Notes: generated by a model not told the origin, from the letters alone. A stretch of 64,000 nt of DNA from Lepisosteus oculatus (GCF_040954835.1 NC_090698.1:33409501-33473500); one strand, 5' to 3'. Counted from the stretch's first letter, positions 14,241 to 26,411 are shown. Translations and numbers: made by a program.

Positions 14241-15899
14241 TATACTTTTATAGTTTTAAATCACCAACTATAAAAATATTATCATAACTGAGCTTCTTGA
14301 GGAGCTTCTTCCACCTAGCCACTGTCTCCTGCAGAACCCAATTGTTGATGTACAGTAGAAGCTCTTTCCCTTCAACTCTATTCCTTTCTCCTTCACCATC
14401 ATCTTCATTTTATAATGCGAGAACCATACAACAATGTGCCATAGTTTTACTGTTGTACTTCACTCCTCCATCTGATACAATGCATATCCCAGCAGCCTGA
14501 GCCTCTGTTGACCTCATCTCATCTATCATAAATGGTTTCACCACCTCCTCACTTGGTAAATGCCTCTCTTTTTTTCCCTCCACCCCCATTAAAATGTTTT
14601 TTTTTTCTTTCTCCCACAGTGTAAGTCTAGGACTGATTCTTTCTTCAGTGAGTTTTCTTTTTGCAGACTTCCTCATTTAGTTTGTTATTTTTCTAACATA
14701 TTATTGAGGGTCCAGTCTGATTTAATAGTTCAATGAACATTTTGACAGGCAAACTAAATTTCAAATACAGTTAAGCCAATATATTGTTTTTTTTTTTCAA
14801 ATTATTTAGTTGGCAATAGATTATGAACATTATCCTCCCAGGGGAACATGTGGAGTTTCAAAGCAGGGACCCCGCTTACAGGATATTGTCCTCGACCAGT
14901 CTTTCCCAATCATGCTCCTGAAGCACTCGTTGTCTTGTGGTTTTTATTCTGACTGGACTGTTTGTTTGAATCCTCAGGCTCGTTAATTGAACTGTTTGCT
15001 TGTAGTTTTAAAACTGCTTTAGGTCTCATTTAGAACAAGTTTAAAAATTAATTAAATCCTTAGTTTGAGCTCTCCTCTGAGCTAGGGTAAGAGTTTCAAT
15101 TTAAGCCTTTTGGACCAATGCAGGACTAAGAATATTTATGATGAGAGTGTTTGATAGTGTTATTCACACCTACTGTATATCTGCACATCATTAATTGATT
15201 AATTGAAACAATTATAATTGTTTGGAGAGCTGTAGGGGAACAGCAGTTTTGAGTTCAGCTCTCTACAGTATCTTTATACAGTATATTATAGTGCAATATT
15301 TCCTGGAAATGACGCAAATGAGATTTGAGAGAATATTTTTGTAATGCTGAAGATCATGGGTTTAATTGAGGTTTCAATACGTTTACTTGATTTAAGAGCT
15401 CAGCTGGAGTCATGATAACCATAAGACACAAGGGTACTACTGTTTTATATATGGTTCTGTATCTAGCTATCACACTCACGGGAGAATACTAATTGATCCG
15501 AATCACACTTGCTTCAGCTTAAATGACAACTTTCACTTTCAATAAGTAGCTGTATATAGGACCTTGTTCAACCTTCATGATAGAACTTAGTGAGTTTCTG
15601 TCCAAGTAACTACTAGCAATTGGTGATTTAAAAATATAGAAGTATATTTTGTCTAAATTTATATATTATCTGTCTTCCAAAATTCTTACTATTGTATGCA
15701 CCATTCACTATCCCATCGAATAGTAGTTGTAATGACTTGTACTTCAATGAGAAAACTGCTAGTATTGTTAAGCAAATATTAACAGAAAGTGCTACACCCG
15801 GCATGAGAAATTACTTTATCCCCAGTACCTACCTGGAATCAGCCTATCCTTGATTTTTTCTATACAATCAATCACCAGGAATTAACTTGATTTATTGCC
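14241..15899. other. Intergenic, nothing recognised
   Basis: AT-rich with a few poly-T runs. No gene, RNA gene or clear repeat boundary seen. Confidence 0.5.
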
Positions 15900-15939
15900 A
15901 AACGATTCCATACCAACTAATGTAATAAAAGACTTACTT

Positions 15940-16480
15940 CATACACTTGCCCATCATCCTGTATTAAGTATAATTAAAATATAACTGCTTACAGGCATAT
16001 TTCCAGCTGTATTTAAGGTTGACATATTAAAGGTACTCAAGTAACCAAATTTGGACTTTAATTCCCATTTCTTATCTAAAAATCATAGCAAACCAACTAC
16101 AGTACACAATTTCCATACATAACATAATAACATGAAAAAAAATAATCTCATCCCAAAATTGATTAAATCAGAATCAAGAATGATCTGGTCTTGCCTTCAG
16201 ATGCTGAAAGCATACCCATTTTTGTTCTTCTAGATCTAAGTGCTGCCTTTAACACTATCAACTCATCAAATATTAATCATTTAGAAACCTCAGCTTCTTG
16301 AGCTTCTCCTAGTTCAGATCATACCGCTCAGTTCTGATTATAAGCAAATAAGTGATGCATGCTTATATTTGTCATCAATTATGTGTAGAGTCCCGCAAAG
16401 TTTTTGAATAATAACATTCCATCATGTTACCTAATGGTCACCTAGAAAAGGGGCAATGCAAGAACACAGTCCACAGTCTA
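15940..16480 (+). pseudogene. L2-type LINE reverse-transcriptase remnant
   Basis: Broken frames resemble the RT of the L2 copy at 41.5-44.3 kb. The clearest block, near 16215-16260, reads PIFVLLDLSAAFNTIN, the LLDLSAAFDT motif that holds the first catalytic aspartate; here the D is replaced by N. Upstream pieces near 16000-16090 recall the segment before the RT fingers. Many stops; inactive and old. Confidence 0.6.
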
Positions 16481-18890
16481 GCCTGTTTGTAAATTTGTCA
16501 TCCAGCCTGATTATAAGTCTTTAAGTAATGCCATAAATTTTTTTTATTTAATCTGGTGTAACTGAAGACCCATATGTACTACATCAGGACTGGGGCAGCT
16601 GTCATGGCAGAAGTTTGGGCAGCTTATAATAACGTTTGATGCATAAATATTTTAATGTATCATGGCAAAGCTAATACAAAGGATCAGCAAATACAGGGAA
16701 ATGCAATTATGTACGTTTAGTAACTGATGGTATCGTTTGAATGAAGCAAAAACAACCTACATTAAACTGAATTGGGTTATAGCTGTCGCAGGTGCGCAAT
16801 AAAACAGAGGTCACAAGCAAATTTTTTCCGGCTTTTGTTTCACCATAAAGTTTAATGGTGTTTTTCTGAGAGTATGCATCAGATGAACTCTGTTGCAGTT
16901 TTGAAACATGTTTTAGATGCCATAGATCTTGGGAACTCTATATGTTTTTCTAGTGTACCTTTAACAATACATTCTGTGCTGTGCAGTTCAAAATGTGCTG
17001 GTGAGCAAAATTACATTGGCATTAGGAATTCCTGTTTCAGAGCACAGACTGGCATTATCTGCATCTGTGTAGTCACCCTTCAGCCAGTGTGTAAAGTGGT
17101 GTGAAGACTGTGCCAGTACGAATGTGTGTGTTTTGCAGATGGGAATGAGAATGTTTGAATCTGAATCTGCTCTTCATGGTCTTTTTCGGACGCTCCCAGT
17201 TATGAGAGGATGCTTGCACACCTTGGCTTGTGCTTCTCCACCATGTTTTCACTTCATTCTCAATTTTATAGTTGCTCTCCATTAATAGTTTCAAGTTCTA
17301 TTAGTACAGTATGCTTCTGTTTGCTCATTTGTGTTTTATATTACTCTCTTGACGTTAAGATTTTCAAACTCACTACATACTTGCTTACAAATGAACTTGA
17401 CCACCTCTGAAACTAACATTAGTTTTCCTGACAAACAGCAGCCAGGTTTGCCATTTAAATTCTCTTACTCTTCAAAACCACCTGTCTCTCTGCTGATGGA
17501 AAAACAGAGAGTCCCTATACTGTCTCTCTTTCAGCCATGAAGAGAAGACACACTGCTAACGCCTCTGCATGCACGTCAACCCTGTCCAGCATGTGAAACC
17601 CTGTTCCTCAGCAACCTCACAAACCCTGTTTCTGCCTGTCCAGAACCTGTGATCCCCTTCAGTACAACCTCAGCTGTATTTTCTCAAATAGCAACCTATT
17701 CTCGGTCCCTAGCTCAGCAGTCCCACAGGCCTGTAAGCCAGACCAATCCACATCACACAATAATATATCAATTTATCACACTCCCTTCTTCCATGCAGGA
17801 GCCTAAATGCAGATTGATTTTTTTTCCTCCCAAATGTTCTTATAAGCATCTTAAGTAGCCCAGAGGACTGGCAAATTCCCCGCAGAGCCAATCCTGACTT
17901 CTTTTCCTTACATAAAATTTCACTCCCTCTGATTGCCTACTGTTCATTCAGACCAGCTGATCCTCATTCTGTAGGTTTCCCTATAAATGTTTTGAAGACA
18001 AATGGTGACTCCTACAAAGCCACCACTCACTAAATCACACTTATCTTTAAGGCAAGACCATGTGCATTCTTTGAAGTGCTGGAGTCAGATTAATAGGAGT
18101 CTAACCATTTTCAATTGCCTTGTCAGTTGAGGCGGCCACAAAAACCAGAAGCCAAATGACCAGACATTGTGAACTCAGGAAGGCAGCATTTCTGTGGATG
18201 ATAAAAAGTGGAACCTGATACAGTACAAGTAAGACTCCACAATCTTTCAAAAGATGAATAGAGTGCTGAAGACATTACAGTGTGAGTGGGATCCTTCTGT
18301 GGCAGTCCAGACTACAGAAAGCATCTACAGCACATGATCACTGATATACTTCCATTTTATACTCTAGTCCGGTTCTGAATTTATTTGGTTCCAAGAATCA
18401 CTTATGCCAAACGGTGACATTTTAACTCCTTACCTCAGAACGAAGCTTTCTCTTATCATCTCTATATGTACGTAAAGGATCATTAAGAGATCTTTCTTTA
18501 TCAAAGGTTGTTTCATGTTCCATTAGGTACAATGGAACTACTAGTCTAAACAAATGTTGCATGCAGATTTCTCTATTCTACAGTTTGTTACATCAAAAGT
18601 ATAACCTTTTGCAGAGTAAGGACACACTGGAAATTTAAATTAAAATTAATTTTAATTCACAAAGGCAGCTCTAAGACAGTCACTAAATGCACTCTTGTAA
18701 GTCACTTCAACTAAGACTAAAACAAAATGATGGTATTGCTGGTATTATAACAAAGTTCTCTGTGACTTACGTTTTGTCACATCTCTACACTTCTTGGGAC
18801 TTAGAAGAACTTGCACGTGACCAAGATCAAAGAATTTTCAAACTCACATTTGAAAAAAAATCCTTATTCTGTTAGAACCAATTTCATTCG
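16481..18890. other. Intergenic, nothing recognised
   Basis: Mixed AT-rich sequence with short open frames on both strands that I judge random. No convincing exon or repeat end. Confidence 0.45.
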
Positions 18891-18896
18891 CAGGGG

Positions 18897-18989
18897 TAAA
18901 TGCTCAGGGTATCACATCCCACACTCTGCATTCCGCAGTGTTCACGTCATCGCACAGGATCTTCCTATTCAACCTATCGGTTCCTGACA
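18897..18989 (+). repeat. 5' LTR remnant, internally deleted
   Basis: Its end (tgcattccgcagtgttcacgt... to ttcctgaca) matches the last part of the 3' LTR, and its start (gtatcacatcccacactc) resembles the 3' LTR start. About 340 bp of the LTR appear to be lost between these blocks. Confidence 0.6.
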
Positions 18990-18999
18990 GAATAGTGAG

Positions 19000-19690
19000 C
19001 TGAAAAATATGGGTCCAGCAGGCCAGAATAATCAATTTTCTATTTGCCAAGAGCACTCCCGGACCCTGGGCCAGCTAGATGTGGCAGTCCAGCAACTAGT
19101 AGTCTCATGATCACCACCTCCCCAGCTGGCAGCTCCAGTTCCTGTTCCCCTGGTTCCAGTACCTGTTAATCCACTACCCCCTCCTCCTCTGGAAAAATTA
19201 GATGGGACCCCTCCAAGTGTCAGAGCTTTCTGACCCAATGTTGGATGGCCTTCCACATGGATAGAGAGAGAATTGGTATTTTACCTCACCATACAAGCTC
19301 TAGGTTGGGCCACGCATTTCTTCTCTCCGAATGTTCCAGAGACTGCTAACCTCTACTTTTTTCAGACAGCTCTACAATCAGTCTTCGGACAATTTCACTC
19401 TCACCACTTTATTGTTGCACGTCTCACTTCCCTCACTCAAGGATCTCGTTCCCTTCAGGACTATGTCACAAAATTCTGTTCCCTGGCTGCTCAAATCCCT
19501 TGGATTCCGGACTTTTTCTTCCAGCCACACTTTCATGGAATAAAGGACAAATCTCTCTGCTTTTGTCGATTCAGGCTCCAATGAAAACTTCCTAGATTCC
19601 GGACTCACTTCGTCATGGAACATTCCCCGGTTACCCATCACTCCTTCTATTCGTCTACTCACTCTTGATGGCTCCCCTCTCTCCCCTGGT
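19000..19690 (+). pseudogene. gypsy gag and protease remnant
   Basis: The gag-like stretch (about 19270-19560) includes YDVTKFCSLAAQ-type sequence (seen as LQDYVTKFCSLAAQIPW), typical of retrotransposon gag. It then runs into FVDSGSNENFLDSG, where DSGS matches the retropepsin active site. A stop near 19107 and a frameshift separate the pieces. Confidence 0.7.
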
Positions 19691-19984
19691 TTGGTGAAGT
19701 GGCAGACCCCTCCCCTCACTCTCCACATCAGCGCTACCCACCTGGTGGTCATTCAGTTCTTTATCACCCAATCCCCTTCTCACCCACTGGTTGTTGGTTT
19801 CCCTTGGTTACAGACACGCATTTCCTGGTCGCAAGGGGAACTCACAGCCTGGGGATCTTAATGTCTTTCGTTTTGCTGTCAACTCCTCCTGAAACGTTTC
19901 ATTTCCCGTATTTCCCAAGATAACCTCTCTACAATTCCTTCTTACTACTCTGATCTACACCTAGCGTTCCTTCCCTCCTCGTTG

Positions 19985-20141
19985 CCCTTACGATTGTCCC
20001 ATTAACCTGATTCCAGGAGTTCTTCTTCCTAAGGACCATGTCTATTCACTCTCCCATGAAGAAACTCAGGCTATGGAAAATTATACTCAAGAATCCTTGA
20101 GATCTGGCTTCATCCGTCCCTCTTCCTCACCTGCCTGCGCC
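19985..20141 (+). pseudogene. gypsy RT N-terminal fragment
   Basis: The open stretch includes CPINLIPGVLLPKDHVYSLS and SGFIRPSSSPACA, the conserved entry to the Ty3/gypsy RT fingers. The frame fails at a run of T near 20142-20150, and the following part of RT is replaced by the nested element. Confidence 0.75.
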
Positions 20142-20244
20142 ATTTTTTTTTAAAAAGACTGATCTCTCAGACCCTGCATTGATTAATGCGGTCTAAACAA
20201 TATAAGTATTTAGAACAGTAAACCCCTTCTTCTGATTTGGTTGG

Positions 20245-20538
20245 TGTCACGCCCTCTACAGCTAAAGGGCACTCCTGTCCTGTCTCTATTTTCCCTGTGC
20301 TTTACTTGTCCTTCCGGTGTGTCTTTGTCTGGGGCTTTATATTTCCGGGTCACTCTTTCCTCCACGCTCAACATTGAGGGATCGGATATCCTGAGACCCA
20401 TCTTGCACCAGATCATCTCCTACACGGCCCGAGGGCATAGGTTTCTACCCAACATCGTCTGACCTCCTGTGCTTGGGCTAACCCCCATCTTGCCGCTACA
20501 CATAGGATCTTTTTCCGCTCTCCTGCCATTCCACAGCA
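20245..20538 (+). repeat. Left LTR of the nested element
   Basis: Begins tgtcacgccctc and ends near ccattccacagca. Compared with 21374-21673 it differs by scattered substitutions and small indels, so the insertion is not very recent. Confidence 0.65.
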
Positions 20539-20665
20539 GGAGAATGTCACATCTGTGACAGAATCTGTGACAGAATCTGTCACAGAATGTTGAGCCATCT
20601 CCTGACCCCGCGAGCGGCGCTTTTTGTTTTTCGGCATTGTTTTGGGCCTTTTTTTCAGTTCTCCT

Positions 20666-20960
20666 ATTCTAATTGCGGGATGCCACTCCCGACATCCGTG
20701 CCTGTGAGCGGGTCATTCAGTGGTATGCCTTTCTGACATCCACATACAAATACCTGGCTTTCCTCGGGTTGTCACACGGTATCCGTGATAGAATGTTGAG
20801 CTTTTTTTTTCCGTTCTCCTATTCTTGTTTCTGGATGTCATCTCCCAACATCCGTACCTGTGAGCAGGTCATTCAGCGGTATACCTTTCCGACATCCACG
20901 TATGGTTACCTGGCTTTCCTCGGGTTGTCACCTCCCAGCATCAGCAACAGAATGTTGAGC
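20666..20960 (+). repeat. Tandem repeat of about 150 bp, two units
   Basis: The units at about 20666-20820 and 20821-20960 share acatccgt.cctgtgagc.ggtcattcag, tacctggctttcctcgggtt and agaatgttgagc. A partial earlier copy of agaatgttgagc lies near 20583-20595, suggesting a third, eroded unit. Confidence 0.65.
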
Positions 20961-21373
20961 ATGTTTTTGCCCAGTTTGCAGTATTTTACTACTTTTGTTC
21001 CCAGGTTTTTTGTTGTTACTTTGTTTTTTCTCTTGGTGTTTTGGTTTTTCACTTCCCAGTTTCCCTGTTCTCTCATCCCCCCGACCCCTGTTTCTTGGAA
21101 CTCTTGGTTCCTATCTGTTGTGTGTGGTTTGTTACCCTGGTCTTCCAGGTTTATTTTTGTTGTGTGTGTTTTTTCGTCTCGCTCCCCGGAGCCCTCCCCA
21201 GGCCCCCCTTCCTCTACCCAAAAAGGTTTTTACCATGGAGGAAGGGGTAGCTCTCAGCCGTGGACTCCTGGAGGTTTCCTTTCAGTTAAATGAGGTTTTT
21301 TCTCCCCTCCAGAGCTGTGCAGCTAATTTGTTTTTTGGGCGTCAGGAGCCACATGTGAAGGGGGGGGGGGTAC

Positions 21374-21673
21374 AATCACACCATCTACAACTAGAGGGCG
21401 CTCCTACTCTGTCCTGTCCCTAGTTTCCCTGTGCTTTCCTTGTCCTTCCGGTATGTCTTTGTCTGGGGCTTTATATTTCCGGGTCACTCTTTCCTCCTCG
21501 CTCAACATTGAGGGATCGGATGTCCTGAGACCCGCCTAGCACCAGGTCGTCTCCTCTGCAGCTTGAGAGCATAGTTTTCTACCCGACATTGTCTGACCTT
21601 CTAAACCCAGACTTTCTCCATGTCTCGTTGCTCCGCATAGGTTCTTTTCTCGCTCTCCTGCCATTCCACGGCA
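21374..21673 (+). repeat. Right LTR of the nested element
   Basis: Direct repeat of 20245-20538, starting aatcacaccatc (the terminal TG is eroded) and ending near ccattccacggca. Confidence 0.65.
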
Positions 21674-21717
21674 TGCCTTTCTGTGAGAGTTGGCTTTGGA
21701 ATCACTCCTGGACGGCA

Positions 21718-21946
21718 TTCATTACTACCCACAGTCAGTATGAGTACCAAGTAATGCCTTTTGGACTGGTGAATGCTCCTGTTGTCTTTCAGGGTTTCAT
21801 GAACAACATCTTTAGGGATATCTTACACAAATATGTCCTGTTATACCTGGATGATATTCTAATATTTTCCCCCAGTCTCCAGGATCATATATCCCACATG
21901 CGTGAGATTCTTAACCGTTTAATAAAGAACAAGCTCTATGCTAGAT
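21718..21946 (+). pseudogene. gypsy RT palm domain
   Basis: The open frame reads [18 protein letters not shown] then [17 protein letters not shown] is the catalytic aspartate pair. It ends at a stop near 21946, before the RT connection and RNase H regions. Confidence 0.88.
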
Positions 21947-22094
21947 AAATGCACTTTCCACGCATCCAGAATTCACTTCCTCGGCTACATCATCTCACCC
22001 CTGGGCATTAAGATTGACCCAAGACTAACTCCATAAAGAATTCATTTCATTCCCCTCCCTACTCTTCCATCCGCTCAAGAAATGGACGATCTCT

Positions 22095-22433
22095 TTGTTC
22101 TTCACATCTTCAGACTCCATGGCATTCCTGCAGACATCGGATCGGAAAACGCAATTTATTTCTAGATTTTGGAGAGCCTTTTGCAAATCTCTTGGAACTT
22201 CCACATCTCTTACATCTGGTTATAATCCCGAAGGTAATGGGCTTGCAGAAAGAAACAACCGAGACCTTTTCACTTACCTCCGAGCATACGTCTCTGCTTC
22301 ACAAGACGACTGGGTCTCTCTCCTCCCATGGGCAGAATACGCACATAACTCTTTTTCTTATTCCACAAGCAGGATGTCCCCCTTCTATTGCTCCCTAGGA
22401 TACCACCCCCCCCCCCCCCTCTCCTGGACTTAA
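22095..22433 (+). pseudogene. gypsy integrase core fragment
   Basis: Contains FISRFWRAFCKSLG, then SGYNPEGNGLAERNNRDLF where the glutamate is the E of the D,D35E triad, and WAEYAHNSF. The upstream zinc finger and first aspartate region are missing, so it is not functional. Confidence 0.85.
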
Positions 22434-22639
22434 ATCCTCCCTTCCCTTCTACCATTGCAGACGAGGAGAATTCGTCTGTCTGTCTACCAGGAATTTACCC
22501 CTTAGAGAACCTTCATATAAGTTGGGGCCCCCGTTATATTAGACCTTTTTGCATCCTCTCCCAGATCACCCCTGTCACCTATCGTCTTGCCCTTCCTCCA
22601 ACTCTAAAGGTACATCCCTCCTTCCATGTCTCTCTCTTG

Positions 22640-22907
22640 CAACCCTGCCATAGATCTCCCCTCTCCCGACCTCAACCCTCCACCTCCACCACGACTCATC
22701 GATGGCTTACTCTCCTACACAGTTAATAAGATCTTGGATACAAGCTCGCATCGGGGCCGCCGACAGTTTCTTGTTGATTGGGAGGGCTATGGCCCAGAGG
22801 AGCGTTCTTGGGTCCACGAGAAACATATTTTGGTCCAGAGCCTCATTAAAAAATTCTTCCGTCAACACTTAATGGGGTCGTCAGGACCTGCTCTAAGGGG
22901 GGTGTAA
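22640..22907 (+). pseudogene. gypsy integrase C-terminal chromodomain
   Basis: The frame (ORF 22626-22907) includes [20 protein letters not shown] then [13 protein letters not shown], the chromodomain aromatic pattern ([11 protein letters not shown]). In chromoviruses this domain directs integration to marked chromatin. It ends at the 3' LTR. Confidence 0.85.
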
Positions 22908-23331
22908 TGTCACGTCGCACACTCCTCCTCGCAAACGTACTCGTACTCACGTACTCATTCCCACTGAAGCTACCACATTCTCACATGCACCAGATTCCTG
23001 AACCAATTATCCAACCATATCTCTCTTCCTTTAGTATTTAAACTTTCCTCACTCACCAACCCACGCTCACTATTGAGAAGCCTCCTTTAGAGTTGTCTAC
23101 TGATTTTCACAGTTCCTGAACTAAACTCTTTTCTTATTAACTTCGCTAATTGGATATCGCTTCTCAGATTTCTTCCCCTCGTTTGGATTCCCCTGGTTAC
23201 TACACTCGTTGCTTCTTCTCTCGACCTAGCCGTGCATCAGATTTAGTTCTAGTGCTACTCTGCATTCCACAGTGTTCATGTCATCGCACAGGATCCTTCT
23301 ATTCTGACACAGGGATTCTGTGTTCCTGACA
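22903..23331 (+). repeat. 3' LTR of the gypsy element
   Basis: Runs from TGTAATGTCACG to TTCCTGACA (429 bp), preceded by the purine run ctctaagggggg. The last 70 bp match the 5' LTR remnant. Confidence 0.75.
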
Positions 23332-23336
23332 AGGGG

Positions 23337-24155
23337 ATTCATTTGACACCATTACAGAACTCAAAATCTTTTGGTGGCCTGGTTGTAGGTGATTAAAAAT
23401 ATTAATATTGGGCTTTCTGGTTAAGGATGTTTAAGATGTGGTTTGATTCAACAGCCTAAGCCTCTTTGAGGTGGAATTAATCAAATTAATTCAATCACAA
23501 GCTCATCCGTTTGGAAAGATTTGCACTTGCTGATGGGTTCTCCGAATTTGGTGTGCTCGTCACAGTATACAAAATACTGTATGTGCATACATTTAGTGAC
23601 TCTCTCAGTTACCTTTGTAAAGGTTCCACAGCCAGACACCCCGTCAGTCCCAACTGGAATGCAGACTATTCAGTAAATTCATTTCTTCTATAAATAGCAC
23701 ACCTGCCACATAAACTGTAAGCAAAACCACACTGAAAGATTGCTCTCCACCTTCTTTGACACAGATGTACTCAGAGCATACATAATGTGATAGGGTATTT
23801 GGGGATGGACAGAATGACTAACGTGCTTTTGATTTCGGCTGGTGTGACAGTGTCCATGACTCCATCTCAGGAATGACTCTCAAGTTATTATTAATCATCA
23901 AGCACAACATTTTCTCGTGTAGACCTAATTCCAGCCAGAAAATCTACCTTAATGGGGGATGATAACCTTAAATCCATTTTGGTAACATTAATTTGCACAA
24001 TTTGTTTTTCTTTTAGAAAGATAGGCTGATAAATTAGCATTCACAATTACTGTTTAATACACAAGTATTCCATATCCTCAAGGGCACTGACAAAGCTAAC
24101 TCTGCAGATATCTTCAGAATGAGCAGTGAAACATTAACCTGAGAATGTAAGTGTA
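23337..24155. other. Intergenic, nothing recognised
   Basis: AT-rich; no convincing exon, RNA or repeat boundary. Confidence 0.45.
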
Positions 24156-24159
24156 TAAT

Positions 24160-24345
24160 GTGTAAAAAGTGATAAAAGGAGGCATTTCTTTACCTAAAGA
24201 GTTGTAGGAGTTTGGAACAAACATGTTGCTAAAGCCTATCTTCCTGCATGAAAAAGCTGGATGAGATCTTTGTATCAATTTGCTTCAAATTAACTAGATT
24301 GGCCAAATGGCCTCCTCTTGTTTCTATATTTTTATTGTGAAACAT
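24160..24345 (+). repeat. LINE 3' end fragment (CR1-like)
   Basis: Contains ggcatttctttacctaaag, gttgtaggagtttggaac, gctggatgagatctttg and ggccaaatggcctcctct, which I recognise as the conserved 3' end of a LINE family common in basal ray-finned fish and related to CR1. The family name is from memory and uncertain. Confidence 0.5.
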
Positions 24346-24377
24346 TATAATAAAGAAAAATGACAAAGCCATTTATT

Positions 24378-24608
24378 CCTAATTAGGGTCATGGAGACCC
24401 TGAGTCCAGCTTAGAAGCAAAGGGTGGAAGAGTGCAAAGTGAGACCACACTTTGAGCAAAGCACCAATCACATACAAGGAGAATTTGAGAGACATTAATC
24501 TGATGAGCATGTCTGTGACAGCTAGGAGGAAACCAGATCAACAATAGTGACACACAGACATACAGCACATGGGAAGAACATAAAACTCCACACAGAAGGC
24601 ACTCAAGG
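24378..24608 (-). repeat. SINE copy, minus strand, same family as 58905 and 63085
   Basis: The reverse complement contains tgtggagttttatgttcttc and tggtttcctcctagctgtc, the landmarks gtggagtttgcatgttctcc and ggtttcctccca of the other copies, and ends near ccatgaccctaattaggaat. The tRNA head is lost. Confidence 0.55.
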
Positions 24609-25134
24609 AGGGAATTAAAAAATAAAGGTCATGTCAAACTATTTTACTGTACATCTAACAAGTACTAGCCTTAATTCCAGCAGGGATTAGATCATTGAAA
24701 TGTACTTTGCTTCATTGAAGTACCCAAACCTTAGTAATATACAGTACAAGCCCTATACAGAGTTGCCCAGTGATGCCACAGGCTTAGACATGTACACTGG
24801 CAACAAGACAAACAGACGCTGGAAGAAGGGAGAGTTAGTAGAGAGAGAGAGTTCATTGATCTGCAACGCTGATGTGCCTGAGTGCCTGTGTCACTCCCAA
24901 GCTGTGCATCAGTTCCGCAGTATAATGATTTCAGTGAATTTGTCAGTCAACTGCTGGGAGAAACTATTAGATACAATTCAGGCCCCAAAACTCCTGTACT
25001 CGAACTCCAAATCTGTTCTGTGTCATTGCTGATTTTGTAGGCTAAATATTTATGCAATAGTAAGATTAATATTTTCAAATGTGTTTCTTCCAATGTTGTA
25101 AACAGAACAGCATGTGCATGAAGACGTTCAAGTA

Positions 25135-25240
25135 CAGTAGGTAGGATGCATAGGCTGCAAAGATTTATTCCATGCTGTGTGATGTTCCACACACCTGAAT
25201 AAAGCTTAACATCTGAAACATTGTCTCTTTTTCTTTTCCT
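25135..25240 (-). repeat. Second copy of the dispersed CATGGAATAAA repeat end
   Basis: The minus strand carries acattgtttcagatgttaag, agcatggaataaatctttgc and agcctatgcatcctacc. It is similar to 14140-14240. Confidence 0.5.
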
Positions 25241-26400
25241 TTTGGCACAGTGTGTACATGACCTGTTTCTAATCCTGATATAGAATACAATATTTTTCAG
25301 CTTTAGCTGTTGTTCACTCTCCACTTGTTTGACTTCATTCAGCACTTATAACTTATGCAGTTATTATCTTTGAAAAATTAACGACCAACCATATTGCACA
25401 CAAATATTTTGGCACCTCTGATATTCCTACCTTCGTCTTACAAATCATAAATGTAATTGAAAATTAATTTTCTCCTCCTGATGATAAGAGCTCTTTCTGT
25501 ATGCAAACCATTTTGAAACCATATCTTCATACTGTCGGTTTCACAAATTTGTGGAGCTCATTATATACCACTATGTGATTGAATCAGTTAATTTCCAATC
25601 ATAGGTACATAATACTTAAGGAGCCTTACAGTTGAAATGTCATATTCTGAAACAAAATGTGTCCCTGAACACTCAGCAGACTGTAAGTGATATTGATATA
25701 TGCCCAGTTATTTGTTTTTGTACTTGTGATTGCTCATGAGTGTGACAACAAGCTCTCAGCAACATTTATGAATCTTGCATTGAAATAAAGTTCCCCCTAC
25801 ACATTGCAGATGCTCATTTTGTATGCCAACCTCCCATACCTGTCTGAAAAAAAATTGTTATGCTAAGTGCCCTATTTATTACTTTGTTTATTGTGAAGTT
25901 TTGAATCTAAGGGTCGGAATGACAGACTTGGAATGGAACTTCGTGTAATTGTGCCACCATATGTTCCTCTGAATTATGTCTTCAGGACCACTGCTTTTTA
26001 GCTGCACTGGTTTGTGTGTGATTTTTTCTTCTGTGGTTATCTTTTTTACTTATCTTAGACAAGATATAAGACTTCAAAGACAATATCATACAAGCTTGCA
26101 ATTGGTGTTTGGGGCTAAGTTTATATTTAACTTTCATATATCTCAGAAATAAAATATGGTACAGTCCTTTTATTTACTTAGCTGGGGGAAGAGTCAAATA
26201 TAAATATATAGTTAGGAGTTAAGTTTAATATAACGTTCAGTCTACCTTATAACAAAGACAAAAAAACTATTTGAAAAAAGTGCACCTCATCACTTCCACT
26301 TCATTGATATTGTATTTTAGTACACAGAGCTGAATAAAGAAAAAAATCAGGCGAAATATTACAGCAAAACTGTCAAACAGAAGAAAATATTGTAGGAAAA
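25241..26400. other. Intergenic, downstream of the relaxin gene
   Basis: AT-rich; no gene or clear repeat seen. Confidence 0.45.
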
Positions 26401-26405
26401 CTAAT

Positions 26406-26411
26406 TTTATT
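26406..26411 (-). terminator. rln: Polyadenylation signal of the relaxin gene
   Basis: AATAAA on the minus strand, about 220 bp downstream of the relaxin stop codon; the first good signal in the 3'UTR. Confidence 0.55.

Larger units (their letters stand above)
20245..21673 (+). mobile_element. Nested non-autonomous LTR element inside gypsy RT
   Basis: Two direct repeats of about 295 bp (20245-20538 and 21374-21673) share tttgtctggggctttatatt and caacattgagggatcggat blocks with a TATA-like core, and behave as LTRs. The left starts TGTCACG. A G-run just before the right copy (21359-21370) could be the polypurine tract. The interior of about 835 bp has no gag or pol and carries tandem units of about 150 bp. 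No target duplication was recognised. It interrupts the RT of the host gypsy element. Confidence 0.7.
18897..23331 (+). mobile_element. Decayed Ty3/gypsy LTR retrotransposon with chromodomain
   Basis: Parts in order: shortened 5' LTR (18897-18989), gag (about 19000-19560), retropepsin DSGS (near 19567), RT N-terminal part (about 19985-20141), a nested LTR element (20245-21673), RT palm (about 21718-21946), integrase core end (about 22095-22433), C-terminal chromodomain (about 22690-22850), polypurine tract ctctaagggg, then the 3' LTR (22903-23331). AGGGG flanks both ends (18892-18896 and 23332-23336), a likely 5-bp target duplication. The PR-RT-IN order and chromodomain mark a chromovirus-type Metaviridae element. 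Stops, frameshifts, missing RT/RNase H/integrase portions and the nested insertion make it inactive. Confidence 0.85.

Noticed and set aside
24700..25345. Overlapping 110- and 132-codon frames on opposite strands
   Set aside because: No motif, no splice context; expected by chance in a long AT-rich region.
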